From assembly GCA_029561305.1 (NCBI GenBank), contig JAKQJG010000148.1, forward strand, positions 1 through 43,226: 43,226 nt of DNA, in the 5' to 3' direction. Position 1 is the first letter of the stretch, and every line of letters begins with the position of its first letter. Positions 26,442 through 36,600 of this stretch are shown in pieces. The notes beneath the pieces are model-generated. The model did not search any database, was not told where the DNA came from, and was given only the letters and a program-made list of their open reading frames with translations. This DNA comes from Bacteroidota bacterium (GTDB lineage: Bacteria; Bacteroidota; Bacteroidia; Chitinophagales; Chitinophagaceae). The position numbers and the translations under genes are program-made.

Positions 26442-26906
26442 TCAGCAAAAACATGTATAAAGAATTTGAAAAATAGAAGCTTGTATTATTTCTAAGCTGG
26501 TCGAAAACAGGCCTTGCCTTCTCGATAAGCCTTTTTTTTTTGAAAGAAGTATCACGCCGAGAATTCCGATTGTATTTACACCATATTGCTGTGCCACTTT
26601 TTTACCTTCTTTTTCATCAATAATTAAAAACAGAGCCTTTAATTCAAGTGACAACGCAATTGCTTCCGCATCACCTGCATCGATACCACTTTCCGCAATC
26701 TTACTGGTAATACTGCTGTCGCTTATGCTGTGTACTTTGATATTGAATGATTTAAGTTCATTCAATAAATTATCAGCATGAAAAATGGAAAGTTCGTTAA
26801 ATACGAAGGGGGGAATAAGTATCTCCTTGAATAGCTTTGTAAGCAGGTTCAATTGTCCTATTTGGTAGAGATTTGATATGCAGGAAGTATCACTTACTAC
26901 TATCAT
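26442..26906 (-). CDS. PIN-domain toxin (DUF3368 family), C-terminus shifted out of frame
   Basis: As read, 154 residues. The PIN core is intact: D6 (VSDTSC), E38, D79/E81 (DAGDAEAIAL) and D97 (LIIDEKEGKK) form the expected acidic Mg2+ site of an RNase. After residue 125 the frame passes through a run of ten A (26532-26541), and the tail becomes an unrelated GLSRRQGLF sequence. One extra A, or a -1 slip, restores a family-like tail (RLIEKARPVFDQLR, then NTSFYFSNSLYMFLLKQ). That frame ends at 26413 for a 164-residue protein. The gene overlaps its antitoxin by 17 bp. It may be inactive, slippage-dependent or a homopolymer read error. Confidence 0.82.
   Translation of the reverse strand: MIVVSDTSCISNLYQIGQLNLLTKLFKEILIPPFVFNELSIFHADNLLNELKSFNIKVHSISDSSITSKIAESGIDAGDAEAIALSLELKALFLIIDEKEGKKVAQQYGVNTIGILGVILLSKKKGLSRRQGLFSTSLEIIQASIFQILYTCFC
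26532..26541 (-). repeat. A10 homopolymer in the toxin gene
   Basis: Ten T on the given strand, A10 in the message, at the point where the DUF3368 reading frame is lost. It is a candidate slippage or phase-variation site. Confidence 0.8.
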
Positions 26907-27144
26907 TTTCTTTATACCATTTTATTGCTTCAATATCATTCAGTACCATTTCTTCATCGTAGTGCATCGGAATCTTTCTGCTGCCCGCTTCACTTTGCAT
27001 TTCCATTCTCGATATGCCTGCTATATCTGCCGCTCTGCCCAGCGATGCTTTATCATTTGCAAATAAATACAAAGCCACTTCAAGTAAAATATCCTTGCCT
27101 GGAGTTGGCGATGAAAGTATTTCGTCTGCAATTTCTATAGTCAT
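26890..27144 (-). CDS. UPF0175 family antitoxin
   Basis: 84 residues from the ATG at 27144 (MTIEIADEILSSPTPGKDI). An upstream in-frame start at 27189 would add a hydrophobic, family-unlike extension. The family pattern is clear: a helix with EVALYLFANDKASLGRAADI, then AGISRMEMQ (helix-turn-helix-like), then the C-terminal part PMHYDEEMVLNDIEAIK. UPF0175 proteins commonly precede DUF3368 PIN toxins and are thought to be DNA-binding antitoxins that repress their own operon. The last 17 bp overlap the toxin start, implying coupled translation. A TAATTTTG box lies 24 bases upstream. Confidence 0.87.
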   Translation of the reverse strand: MTIEIADEILSSPTPGKDILLEVALYLFANDKASLGRAADIAGISRMEMQSEAGSRKIPMHYDEEMVLNDIEAIKWYKENDSSK

Positions 27145-27167
27145 GTACAAAAATTTACAGCAAGTTA

Positions 27168-27175
27168 CAAAATTA
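27168..27175 (-). promoter_or_regulatory. Candidate -7 promoter box of the toxin-antitoxin operon
   Basis: On the minus strand it reads TAATTTTG, an exact TAnnTTTG match, 24 bases before the antitoxin ATG and inside the short gap after purL. No TTG was found at the usual -33 spacing. Confidence 0.45.
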
Positions 27176-27207
27176 ATGCACAACCGCATTTTGTACCCTG
27201 GCTGGCT

Positions 27208-29448
27208 CTATATCACACTCAATGCCTGCTCCCCATCATGACCTGCCAATAAATTACCAATGGCATTGTCATATTTTTCTTTCCATTCTGAAATGCTACC
27301 CCAGTTGTTGCCATCTATGGTGATAGCACCATTAGTAACAATCCCTAGTTTTTCAAAAGGAATATTCATTGACGCCAACACATTTTTTACTGCTGCCAGG
27401 TGTTGGTCGCTTACAGACACAACCACCCGGCTTTGTGCTTCACCAAACAGGTATGCATCTTTTCTGATGCTGTTGTCTGTTGATATGTCAACACCAAGAT
27501 TCCTGTTAAACGATGATTCTATCAAGGTTACAAACAAACCGCCTTCACTAATATCATGTGCTGAACAGATCAGCTTGTTACTGATCAGCTGGCTCACTGC
27601 TTTCTGTAAAACAAATTCTTCCTCTATGTCAAAATGCGGGGCAGGACTGTTTTCTATGCCGTGGATTTTATGCAGGTACTCAGACGAATTGATATCTTCT
27701 TTACTGCTGCCTATTAAAACAATGATGTCGCCTGCTGTTTTAAAATCCATGGTCATTTTTGCATCCACACTATCCATCACACCAACCATACCAATAGTAG
27801 GTGTGGGGTACACGGCACCGTCAGGCGATTGGTTATAAAAACTTACATTACCTCCTGTTACAGGCGTATCAAATTTCCGGCAGGCATCACCCATCCCTTT
27901 GATGGCATGTACAAATTGATAATACACTTCGGGATTATAAGGATTGCCAAAGTTTAAACAGTTGGTGATGCCCAAAGGGTGACCACCACTACAAACAATA
28001 TTCCTCGCTGCTTCTGCTACTGCAATCATAGCGCCTTTGTAAGGATCAGCATATACATACCGGCTGTTGCAATCTGTTGTTAATGCCAGGCCTTTATTGG
28101 TGGGTTTGGCAATTACTACGGCAGCATCACTGGGTGCGTAGGTGCTTGCACTGCCCGTACCTACCATGCTGTCGTATTGTTCATATATCCAGCGTTTACT
28201 GGCAATATTTGGAATAGTAATAATTTGATCCGCAATATTTTTTAAATTGGATGGAACAGCAATGGTTGCTGCATCAAACTTTTTATTGATTTCTAAATAT
28301 GCTGGCTCTTTGACTTCCCTGTCATATTGGGGAGCGCCACCACCCAATACCAGTTCTTCGGCAGGCAGTTCAGCTTCCAGTATGCCATTCATAAAAAACT
28401 GCAGTTTGCCATCTGTCGTTACTTCACCAATCTCGCTGCAGGGCAGGTCCCATTTTTCAAAAACTGCTTTTACCTTTTCTTCTTCACCTTTCTTTACCAC
28501 CATCAGCATTCTTTCCTGGCTTTCGCTTAGCAAAAGCTCCCATGATTTCATATTCTTTTGCCTGGTGGGTACCTTATCAAGATCGATCCGCATGCCTGCA
28601 TTTCCCTTGGCACTCATCTCAGCAGTGGAACAAATAATGCCTGCTGCGCCCATATCCTGCATGCCAACCAGCGCATTTGTTTTGATCACTTCCAGGCAGG
28701 CCTCCAGTAATTTCTTTTCCTGGAATGGATCACCCACCTGTACAGCCGGCAGATCATCTGCACTGTCGGCTGTAATATCTCCTGATGCAAATGATGCACC
28801 GCCGATGCCATCTTTACCCGTAGCACTGCCCACAAAAAAAACAGGGTTGCCTTCAACGTTACCTGAAGTGGCAGAAACCGTTTCTCCATTTTTCAGCACG
28901 CCCACACTCATCGCATTTACCAAAGGGTTGGTATGATAACAGGCTTCAAAGTATATTTCACCCCCAACAGTTGGTACACCAAAGCAATTTCCATAATGAC
29001 CAATACCATGTACCACCCCTGCAAGCAGGTGTTGTGTTTTTGCTTCGGTGAGTTTTCCAAAACGCAGGGAATTTAAAGAAGCGATGGGTCTTGCGCCCAT
29101 CGTAAATATATCACGGTGAATACCACCCACGCCTGTTGCGGCCCCCTGGAATGGTTCGATGGCACTCGGATGATTATGACTTTCAATCTTGAATACCACA
29201 CCATACCCATCACCAATATCCATCAGCCCGGCATTTTCTTCACCAGCTTTCACCAGCATTTTTTTTCCATCCCTTGGCAGTGTTTTTAACCATTTGATGG
29301 AATTTTTATAACTGCAGTGTTCACTCCACATGGCACTGAAGCAACAGAGCTCAGTGAAGTTGGGTGTACGGCCCAGTTTCTGTTTTATCAGTTCAAATTC
29401 TTCTTCTGTTAACCGAAGTTCTTTGGCGGTTTGTGCGGTGATTTCCAT
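27208..29448 (-). CDS. purL: Phosphoribosylformylglycinamidine synthase subunit PurL
   Basis: 746 residues, the length of the small, stand-alone PurL that works with PurQ and PurS. The N-terminal FTELCCFSAMWSEHCSYKNS contains the signature WSEHCSYK. Then come ESHNHPSAIEPFQGAATG, the metal and ATP site around GMQDMGAAGI, and GGAPQYDREV. The second AIRS-like half has VTGGNVSFYNQ and HDISEGGLFVTLIES. It converts FGAR, glutamine and ATP to FGAM in purine synthesis. purQ and purS are not in the window. TACTTTCG, one base off the -7 consensus, lies 19 bases upstream. Confidence 0.96.
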   Translation of the reverse strand: MEITAQTAKELRLTEEEFELIKQKLGRTPNFTELCCFSAMWSEHCSYKNSIKWLKTLPRDGKKMLVKAGEENAGLMDIGDGYGVVFKIESHNHPSAIEPFQGAATGVGGIHRDIFTMGARPIASLNSLRFGKLTEAKTQHLLAGVVHGIGHYGNCFGVPTVGGEIYFEACYHTNPLVNAMSVGVLKNGETVSATSGNVEGNPVFFVGSATGKDGIGGASFASGDITADSADDLPAVQVGDPFQEKKLLEACLEVIKTNALVGMQDMGAAGIICSTAEMSAKGNAGMRIDLDKVPTRQKNMKSWELLLSESQERMLMVVKKGEEEKVKAVFEKWDLPCSEIGEVTTDGKLQFFMNGILEAELPAEELVLGGGAPQYDREVKEPAYLEINKKFDAATIAVPSNLKNIADQIITIPNIASKRWIYEQYDSMVGTGSASTYAPSDAAVVIAKPTNKGLALTTDCNSRYVYADPYKGAMIAVAEAARNIVCSGGHPLGITNCLNFGNPYNPEVYYQFVHAIKGMGDACRKFDTPVTGGNVSFYNQSPDGAVYPTPTIGMVGVMDSVDAKMTMDFKTAGDIIVLIGSSKEDINSSEYLHKIHGIENSPAPHFDIEEEFVLQKAVSQLISNKLICSAHDISEGGLFVTLIESSFNRNLGVDISTDNSIRKDAYLFGEAQSRVVVSVSDQHLAAVKNVLASMNIPFEKLGIVTNGAITIDGNNWGSISEWKEKYDNAIGNLLAGHDGEQALSVI

Positions 29449-29547
29449 AATACTTGTTAGAGGTTGCGAAAGTACAAACTGTAGGCATTTTAATTGAAAG
29501 GTTGTTGTTTATTATTTTAACTAACTTCCCCCACTCAATTTTTTGCC

Positions 29548-30807
29548 TTGGGATATTTCCTTTTTTTATTTTGGTTAAGTATTTTAAGCTGGCTGCTTAC
29601 AAAGATCCGTTTTGTAAAAAATGCAGCATTAGGCAGCCGGGTCATTGTTCTTCTTTTCCTGCTAAAAATAATTGCAGGTATGGCTGCCGGCTGGCTTACT
29701 CACAATGATATCCACAGCGATACCTGGAACTATCATCACCAGGCGCTCACTGAATACAGGATTTTTTTTACCAACCCATTTGAATATTTCAGTAACCTGT
29801 TTTATACCGGTTATTCATACGGTTATGACGGGATGCTGCAAACGCAAAACTCCTACTGGAACGATCTGAAGGATAACCTCATGATCAAACTGGTATCCGT
29901 TTTTCATATTTTGAGCGGCGGTAACTATTATGTAAATGTGGTGCTGTATAATTTTGCCGTTTTCTTTGGTAGTATTGGTTTGTACCGGGTTTTCATACAA
30001 GTGTACCAATCTAATAAGTTGGTAACAGCTGCAATTGTTTTTCTGCTGCCTTCTGTTTTGTTTTACAGCAGCGCCATACACAAAGATGGTTTGATCATGG
30101 CTTTAACCGGGGTAGTGATCTTTAATGTTTGGCAATCCCTTCATATTCGTTTTACTGTTAAGCGGGTTCTTTTTATTACGATTGCTTTGCTGTTTGTATT
30201 CTTCTTCCGCAATTATGTGGTAATGGCTATGCTGCCTGCCCTGGCCGCATGGATCATTGCTATAAAGAAAAAAACATCTCCTGTTAAAACCTTTGCGCTG
30301 CTATATGCCATTACATTACTTTTTTTCTTTAGTGTACAATACATCTTGCCTTCGGTAAACCTGCAACAATACGCAGTGCAAAAGCAGGCCGATTTTTTTG
30401 CATTGGAAAAGGGTAATACCACTATTCAAACGGATACCTTACAACCAGTGCCCGGGAGTTTTATACGGTCAACCCCGCAAGCATTACAACATGCTTTGCT
30501 CCGGCCATTTGTAACAGATATTAAATTATCAAAAATGCTGTTGCCCCTGAGTGCGGAATTAATTTTATATGAGTTGTTCATCATTGCTTTCTTGTTTTTC
30601 CGGCAAAAAAAATTCTCCTTCAATACCCCATTTGTTCTTTTCTCCTTGTTTTTTGCCTTATCAATCTGCCTGGTAATTGGCTTCACGGTACCGGTGATTG
30701 GGGCGATAGTGAGATACCGTTCTATTTACCTGCCCTTTATCCTGGCGCCGTTTATCCTGGGCACAGACTGGAATCAAATGGCAACGTTTGCAAAGATTAA
30801 AAAATAA
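29548..30807 (+). CDS. Polytopic membrane protein, possible glycan-synthesis (EpsG/GT-C-like) protein
   Basis: 419 residues with about nine to eleven hydrophobic helices. A loop after the second helix holds HNDIHSDTWNYHHQALTEY, and YSSAIHKDGLIMAL starts near residue 172. The architecture resembles Bacteroidota EpsG-like or GT-C-like membrane proteins of exopolysaccharide synthesis, but no diagnostic catalytic motif is certain. A stop at 29518 leaves only a TTG (29548) as plausible start; the next ATG would remove the first helix. It lies between purL, which is divergent, and glnA. Confidence 0.65.
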   Translation: MGYFLFLFWLSILSWLLTKIRFVKNAALGSRVIVLLFLLKIIAGMAAGWLTHNDIHSDTWNYHHQALTEYRIFFTNPFEYFSNLFYTGYSYGYDGMLQTQNSYWNDLKDNLMIKLVSVFHILSGGNYYVNVVLYNFAVFFGSIGLYRVFIQVYQSNKLVTAAIVFLLPSVLFYSSAIHKDGLIMALTGVVIFNVWQSLHIRFTVKRVLFITIALLFVFFFRNYVVMAMLPALAAWIIAIKKKTSPVKTFALLYAITLLFFFSVQYILPSVNLQQYAVQKQADFFALEKGNTTIQTDTLQPVPGSFIRSTPQALQHALLRPFVTDIKLSKMLLPLSAELILYELFIIAFLFFRQKKFSFNTPFVLFSLFFALSICLVIGFTVPVIGAIVRYRSIYLPFILAPFILGTDWNQMATFAKIKK

Positions 30808-30919
30808 AAGCATATTTATTTTTTTCACGTTTTTTGCCCATTTATTCGTTTTTTGGCCAGTTGAAATCACTTCTTTTGATATTTTGTCTTATTTTGTGCC
30901 TTCTAAAACTGAAAAACTT

Positions 30920-33112
30920 ATGCAATCATTACGTTTTAAGGCTATTGACAATTTGGAGTCGGTAAAAGAAGTTGATGTGAAAGCACCAACGAAGATCACC
31001 ACAATTTTTGGAGAAAACGTTTTCACATTAAAAGTGGCCCGCCAGTATTTAAGTGACGAAGCTTATAAGAGCCTGGCTGGTTCTATTAAAAATTCTAAAA
31101 AAATTGACCGTGCCATGGGCGGACAGATTGCCAATGGTTTAAGGGCATGGGCCGAAAGCAAAGGCGTTACTAACTATACTCACTGGTTTCAGCCGCTTAC
31201 AGATCTTTCAGCAGAAAAACATGATTCATTTTTTACATTAAAAGGCGATGGCACTCCTATTGAAGAATTTGAAGGTGCAGCGCTTATACAACAGGAGCCA
31301 GATGCTTCTTCTTTTCCCTCAGGTGGCTTAAGGGCAACTTTTGAAGCCCGTGGTTACACTGGATGGGACCCCTCTTCTCCTCCATTTATTATGGAAGTGG
31401 GCGCTGGAAAAACATTATGCATTCCTACCATTTTCGTTTCTTATACGGGTGAATCGTTGGATGCTAAAACACCCTTGATCAAAGCATTGGTGGCGCTGGA
31501 TAAAGCCGCCGTGGATGTATGCCAGTATTTTGATAAAAACGTAACCAAAGTAACTGCCACCCTCGGTTGGGAGCAGGAATATTTTGTAATAGATGCAGGT
31601 TTGGCCAATGCCCGTCCTGATATTACTATGACAGGCCGTACCGTATTTGGACATGCACCTGCAAGAGGCCAGCAACTGGAAGATCATTATTTTGGTGCGA
31701 TACCAGAGAGAGTGTATGCTTACATGAGGGATTTCGAAAATGAATCTTATAAGCTGGGTATTCCTTTGCGTACCAGGCACAATGAAGTGGCTCCTTCACA
31801 GTTTGAATGTGCCCCGATATTTGAAGAAGCGAACCTGGCTGTTGACCACAATACCTTATTGATGGACGTTATGACCAGGGTTGCCAAACGCCATGGCCTT
31901 AAAGTATTATTGCATGAAAAACCATTTGCCGGCATCAATGGCAGTGGTAAGCACAACAACTGGAGTATTGCTACAGATACAGGGGTTAACTTATTAGCGC
32001 CTGGTAAAACACCTAAAACCAATTTGATGTTCTTAACGTTCTTCGTTAACACCATCAAGGCAGTACATGATTATTCTGAATTGTTAAGGGCATCTATCGC
32101 CAGTGCAGGTAATGATCACCGTTTGGGTGCTAACGAAGCGCCGCCAGCCATTATCTCAATCTTCATTGGTAAATTCTTAACCGATGTATTGAACCAGGTT
32201 GAAACAAGGGTGGGGGATAAGTTTGACGAACAGGATGAAGCCATGCTGAAACTGGATATTCATAAAACGATCCCGGAACTGATGCTGGATAATACAGACC
32301 GTAACCGTACTTCTCCATTTGCATTTACCGGTAATAAATTTGAATTCCGTGCAGTGGGTTCTGCAGCCAACTGTGCCAATGCTATGACGGTATTGAACAC
32401 CATCGTTGCAGATACATTAAAGACATTCAAAAAAGATGTGGATGCTTTAATTGACAAAGGGGATAAAAAAGAGATCGCCATTATGCAGGTGATCCAGAAA
32501 TACATAGTAGAAAGCAAAAAAGTATTGTTTGAAGGCGATGGTTACAGCGAAGAATGGGCCAATGAAGCCGCTAAACGTGGTTTGCCCAATGTAAAAACCA
32601 CTCCATTGGCACTCGACGCTTATATTGCTGATAAAGCAAAGCATTTGTTCGAAGGCCTGGAAGTGTACAACCACGCAGAGCTGGAAGCCAGACATGAGAT
32701 TATGCTGGAAGCTTACATTAAAAAAGTACAGATCGAAGCAAGGATCATGGGCGAACTGGCTACTTCTGTTATTCTTCCATCAGCAGTTAAATACCAGAAT
32801 GTGCTGATCGAGAATATCAAGGGGCTTAAAGAGGCCGGCCTTGATGAAAGCGGCTACTCAAGCCAGTTAGCTATCGTGAAAGATATCAGCAAACACATCG
32901 CTGCCATGGGCACAGGTGTAAAAGCAATGATCGAAGCAAGGAAAAAGGCCAACGAAATTACTGATACCCGTGAGAAGGCCATTGCCTATTGCGACGAAGT
33001 AAAGGGCAAATACTTTGATGAGATCCGTTACCATGTTGACAAACTGGAACTGGTATTGGATGATACCTACTGGATGTTGCCAAAGTACAGGGAAATGCTG
33101 TTCCTCAGATAA
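30920..33112 (+). CDS. glnA: Glutamine synthetase type III
   Basis: 730 residues from the ATG at 30920 (MQSLRFKAIDNLESVKEV), matching the ~730-residue GSIII enzymes of Bacteroides. An upstream in-frame start would translate AT-rich leader. Visible parts: TLGWEQEYFVIDA (metal-binding glutamates), HNEVAPSQFECAPIFEEAN, GINGSGKHNNWSI (ATP/glutamate site), DNTDRNRTSPFAFTGNKFEF and a long GSIII-specific C-terminal helical region. It makes glutamine from glutamate, ammonia and ATP as a cytoplasmic dodecamer. The 112-bp leader has two near-consensus TATTTTG boxes. A terminator follows. Confidence 0.96.
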   Translation: MQSLRFKAIDNLESVKEVDVKAPTKITTIFGENVFTLKVARQYLSDEAYKSLAGSIKNSKKIDRAMGGQIANGLRAWAESKGVTNYTHWFQPLTDLSAEKHDSFFTLKGDGTPIEEFEGAALIQQEPDASSFPSGGLRATFEARGYTGWDPSSPPFIMEVGAGKTLCIPTIFVSYTGESLDAKTPLIKALVALDKAAVDVCQYFDKNVTKVTATLGWEQEYFVIDAGLANARPDITMTGRTVFGHAPARGQQLEDHYFGAIPERVYAYMRDFENESYKLGIPLRTRHNEVAPSQFECAPIFEEANLAVDHNTLLMDVMTRVAKRHGLKVLLHEKPFAGINGSGKHNNWSIATDTGVNLLAPGKTPKTNLMFLTFFVNTIKAVHDYSELLRASIASAGNDHRLGANEAPPAIISIFIGKFLTDVLNQVETRVGDKFDEQDEAMLKLDIHKTIPELMLDNTDRNRTSPFAFTGNKFEFRAVGSAANCANAMTVLNTIVADTLKTFKKDVDALIDKGDKKEIAIMQVIQKYIVESKKVLFEGDGYSEEWANEAAKRGLPNVKTTPLALDAYIADKAKHLFEGLEVYNHAELEARHEIMLEAYIKKVQIEARIMGELATSVILPSAVKYQNVLIENIKGLKEAGLDESGYSSQLAIVKDISKHIAAMGTGVKAMIEARKKANEITDTREKAIAYCDEVKGKYFDEIRYHVDKLELVLDDTYWMLPKYREMLFLR

Positions 33113-33149
33113 TACATTATTAAAATAGCTGGCAAGCAATCGTAAAATT

Positions 33150-33178
33150 CCCGGTTCACGAAAGTGACCGGGTTTTTT
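33150..33178 (+). terminator. Rho-independent terminator of glnA
   Basis: CCCGG/CCGGG stem extended by TCAC/GTGA with one bulged T and a GAAA loop, then six T, 38 bases after the glnA stop. Confidence 0.88.
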
Positions 33179-33365
33179 CTTGCCATGTAAATGATCACTT
33201 TTCTGCACCCTTATTGAGATGTCAAATTCGCCAGGGCGTTATAAGAAACAATTCGTGTGTGCCATGTTTAAATTTGAATTGTACAACACCCAAAGCCGGA
33301 GACCTAAAATTACGCTGTTAATAGATTTGGATAGAAAGCAGAAGTAAGTTCGATGTAAATGATAC

Positions 33366-33638
33366 TTAGACGTATGGTTTAACAAAAATAAAATAGATTA
33401 TAATAAGTAAGATGATCTCTGTCAACCATACATAGGGCAATCGCTTTTTTAAGGTCAGTTTTACAGCCAGGTCTGCAATTATAGCTGCAATCAGCACTGG
33501 TAAAAAAATAATGACGCCCAGCATACTCCATCCTCCAGATTGCTCTAACTGAAACCATGAAACTATCATCACTACAATACAAAATAAAATCACAACTACA
33601 CACGGGGATAAGAAGTAGAGTATTTTTTTTAACATCAT
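33366..33638 (-). CDS. Small three-helix membrane protein of unknown function
   Basis: 90 residues from ATG 33638 (a second ATG follows at 33635); an upstream TTG at 33647 is less likely. Three hydrophobic helices are visible: FLSPCVVVILFCIVVMIVSW, WSMLGVIIFLPVLIAAIIADL, split here by its Asp, and WLTEIILLIIIYFIFV. A short basic loop (KLTLKKRLPYV) lies between the second and third. I do not recognise the family. It starts 11 bp after the dnaE stop, so it is probably co-transcribed. The 187 bp between it and the glnA terminator hold no convincing gene. Confidence 0.7.
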   Translation of the reverse strand: MMLKKILYFLSPCVVVILFCIVVMIVSWFQLEQSGGWSMLGVIIFLPVLIAAIIADLAVKLTLKKRLPYVWLTEIILLIIIYFIFVKPYV

Positions 33639-33649
33639 AAAACACAAAT

Positions 33650-36600
33650 TTACCCCGCCACCACACTCACTTCCACATCAGGATTATCATTTAAAAAAAC
33701 AGCCATCTCATCATTCATGGTAAAGCCTTTGCCTAATGTGTACATGCCCACCTTAAAGTTGTGCCGGTTGTCGTTTACATTTACCTTAAACTGTGTATTT
33801 CCCGGATAGGCTTTCAGGTTAGCTTCAATAAAATTTACAAAATCGGTATTGATGAACTGAGGCTGCACTTCCACCGTTACCTGTTTGGTCAGCGTGGTTT
33901 TCACCGTATCCAGCAGGTGTATTTTTGCTAAGCGGAATTCATACTGGTCACTGTTGTACCTTGTTTTAAAAGCACCTTCCACCAGTACGATCATGCCCTT
34001 TTCCAAATAATTATTGTACTTCACATAATCCTCGCTCCATAGCATGAATTCACTTTTACCCGTATAGTCTTCAATGGTAAGCACACCAAAGTTTTTGCCA
34101 GTTTTGGTAAGCCGGTGCTGCCCATCTACTACCAGGCCTGCTACACGGAATGCTCTTGCAGGATTTGGAAATGTGCTGATGGCTGCCTTGAATTCATTGT
34201 AATCTGCCAGCGGGGTAATATTGTAATAGCGCATTTCAAATTTAAAATTATCCAGCGGGTGCCCGCTGATGTACATGCCGGTCACATCTTTTTCATAATC
34301 CAATTGCTGCACCAGTGGCCAGGGCTCACAAGGCAATAATTTGGGTGGAACAATGTCGGGCATCTGAAGATCGCCAAACAAGGTATTGGATGTATTGGCA
34401 TTTTGTGCCTGGTATACATTGCCAAACTTCACTATTTTATCAAGCGCCAGTACATCACCAGGTGCCTGGTAAAAATATTGCGCCCTGGTATATTCTTTAA
34501 AACAATCAAAGGCACCAGAGTAGATCAAACTTTCAAGCGACTTCTTGCTCACTGCCCGTTGATTCACTCTTTTGATCAGGTCAAAAACAGACTTGAATGT
34601 GCCATGCTTTGTTCTTTCTTCAATAATATTTTCAATGGCATTTTCGCCAACACCTTTCATACCGCTAAAACCAAAGCGTATCTCTCCTTTGTTATTTACT
34701 GCAAATCCATTATGCGATTCATTGATATCCGGCCCTAATACTTTTATACCCATGCGTTTACACTCTTCCATAAAAAAGGTGATCTTTTCAATACTGCCGG
34801 CATGGTTCAGTACCGCCGCCATGTATTCACTGGGATAATGCGCTTTTAGATAAGCTGTTTGATAAGCAACAAAGGCATAACAGGTGGAGTGCGATTTGTT
34901 AAATGCATACTGGGCAAAAGCTTCCCAGTCGGTCCAGATTTTCTCCAGTTTATCTTTCGGGTGTCCCTTAGCGGTAGCACCATCAATAAACTTCACCTTC
35001 ATTTTATCCAGTACCGACTTCTGCTTTTTACCCATTGCCTTACGCAGTACATCGGCATCCCCCTTACTAAAGCCACCCAGCTTTTGACTCAGCAGCATCA
35101 CCTGTTCCTGGTACACCGTGATACCATAAGTTTCTTTCAGGTATTCCTCCATATCATCCAGGTCGTACTCTACCCGTTCTTTACCGTGTTTCCTGTCGAT
35201 AAATTTGGGGATGTATGCAATAGGACCGGGGCGATACAAGGCGTTCATCGCAATCAGGTCATCAAACTTATCAGGTTTTAATTCCCGTAAGTATTTCTGC
35301 ATACCGGGGCTTTCAAACTGGAAAGTGGCATTGGTGTCACCCCGCTGGTACAGTGCATAAGCTTTTTCATCATCCAGCGGAATGCCGTCTATTTCTATTT
35401 CAACGCCGTGGTTTTGTTTGATCAGGCTCAAAGCAGTTTTTAGAATGCTCAGGGTTTTCAAGCCTAAGAAGTCCATCTTAATAACACCTGCTTCTTCAAT
35501 CACACTGCCCTCTATCTGCGTAAGCCACAACTCACTTTCTTTTGAAGTGGCAACCGGTATCAGGTCGGTAAGATCTTTTGGTGCGATGATAATACCGGCA
35601 GCATGTATGCCTGTATTGCGTACAGAACCTTCTAATGTTTCTGCTTCATGCAATATGACACTGTTAAGATCATTACCCCTGTAGATCTCTCTCAGGCGTT
35701 TTACATTTTCAATATCTTCTGCCTGCAGTTGCTCTTTTTCTTCTAATGATTTTTCTCCATCCTTTGCTTCTTTGGTGGTGATGGGAGCCTGCAATAATCT
35801 CTTTAAATTAATACCCGGTTTTTCAGGAACCAGTTTTGTCAGCGCCCTGCTTTCTGCCAATGGAAGGTCCATAACCCTGGCCACATCGGCAATGCTCGAT
35901 TTAGCTGCCATGGTACCGTAGGTGATGATCTGTGCAACCTGGTTCTTTCCATATTTCTGCACTACATAATCTATCACCCGCTGTCTGCCGTCATCATCAA
36001 AATCCGTATCAATATCCGGCATGGATTTACGTTCGGGATTCAAAAATCTTTCGAACAGTAAATTATATTTAATGGGATCTATATTGGTGATACCAATACA
36101 ATAAGCCACCACGCTACCGGCAGCAGATCCACGACCTGGGCCCACAAATACGCCCATCTCCCTTCCGGCCCTGATAAAGTCGCTTACAATTAAAAAGTAG
36201 CCGGCAAATCCCATACTGCGTATCACTCCCAGTTCGAACTTTATTCTTTCCTCGGCTTCAGGTGTCAGTATCTTATACCTGTCTTTTGCACCGCCCCAGG
36301 TGATATGTTCCAGGTAATCATCCTGCGTTTTAAAATTAGATGGCACCACAAAATGCGGCAATAAAATATCTCTCTTGAGGTCCAGCAATTCTACCTTGTC
36401 AACTATCTCGTTGGTATTGTCAATTGCCTGCGGAAGATCTGCAAACACTTTGCTCATCTCCTCCGTTTTCTTCAAATAAAACTGGTCGTTCGGAAAGGCA
36501 AAACGCTTCCCTTTGGCAAAAACATCATCGTCGCCGTTACCCTGCCATTTTTCGGTTGCCTGCTTTTCGCCAGTGTTGATACAAAGTAAAATATCATGGG

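Noticed and set aside
27260..28936. Two long plus-strand frames (192 and 229 codons) opposite purL
   Set aside because: They lie entirely antisense to a full-length, well-matched PurL and show no protein-like motifs.
33264..33347. 27-codon frame beginning MFKFELYNTQSRRPKITLL
   Set aside because: It vaguely recalls the start of a Bacteroidota tyrosine integrase, but it is too short to support and no att-like repeat or further integrase sequence follows.
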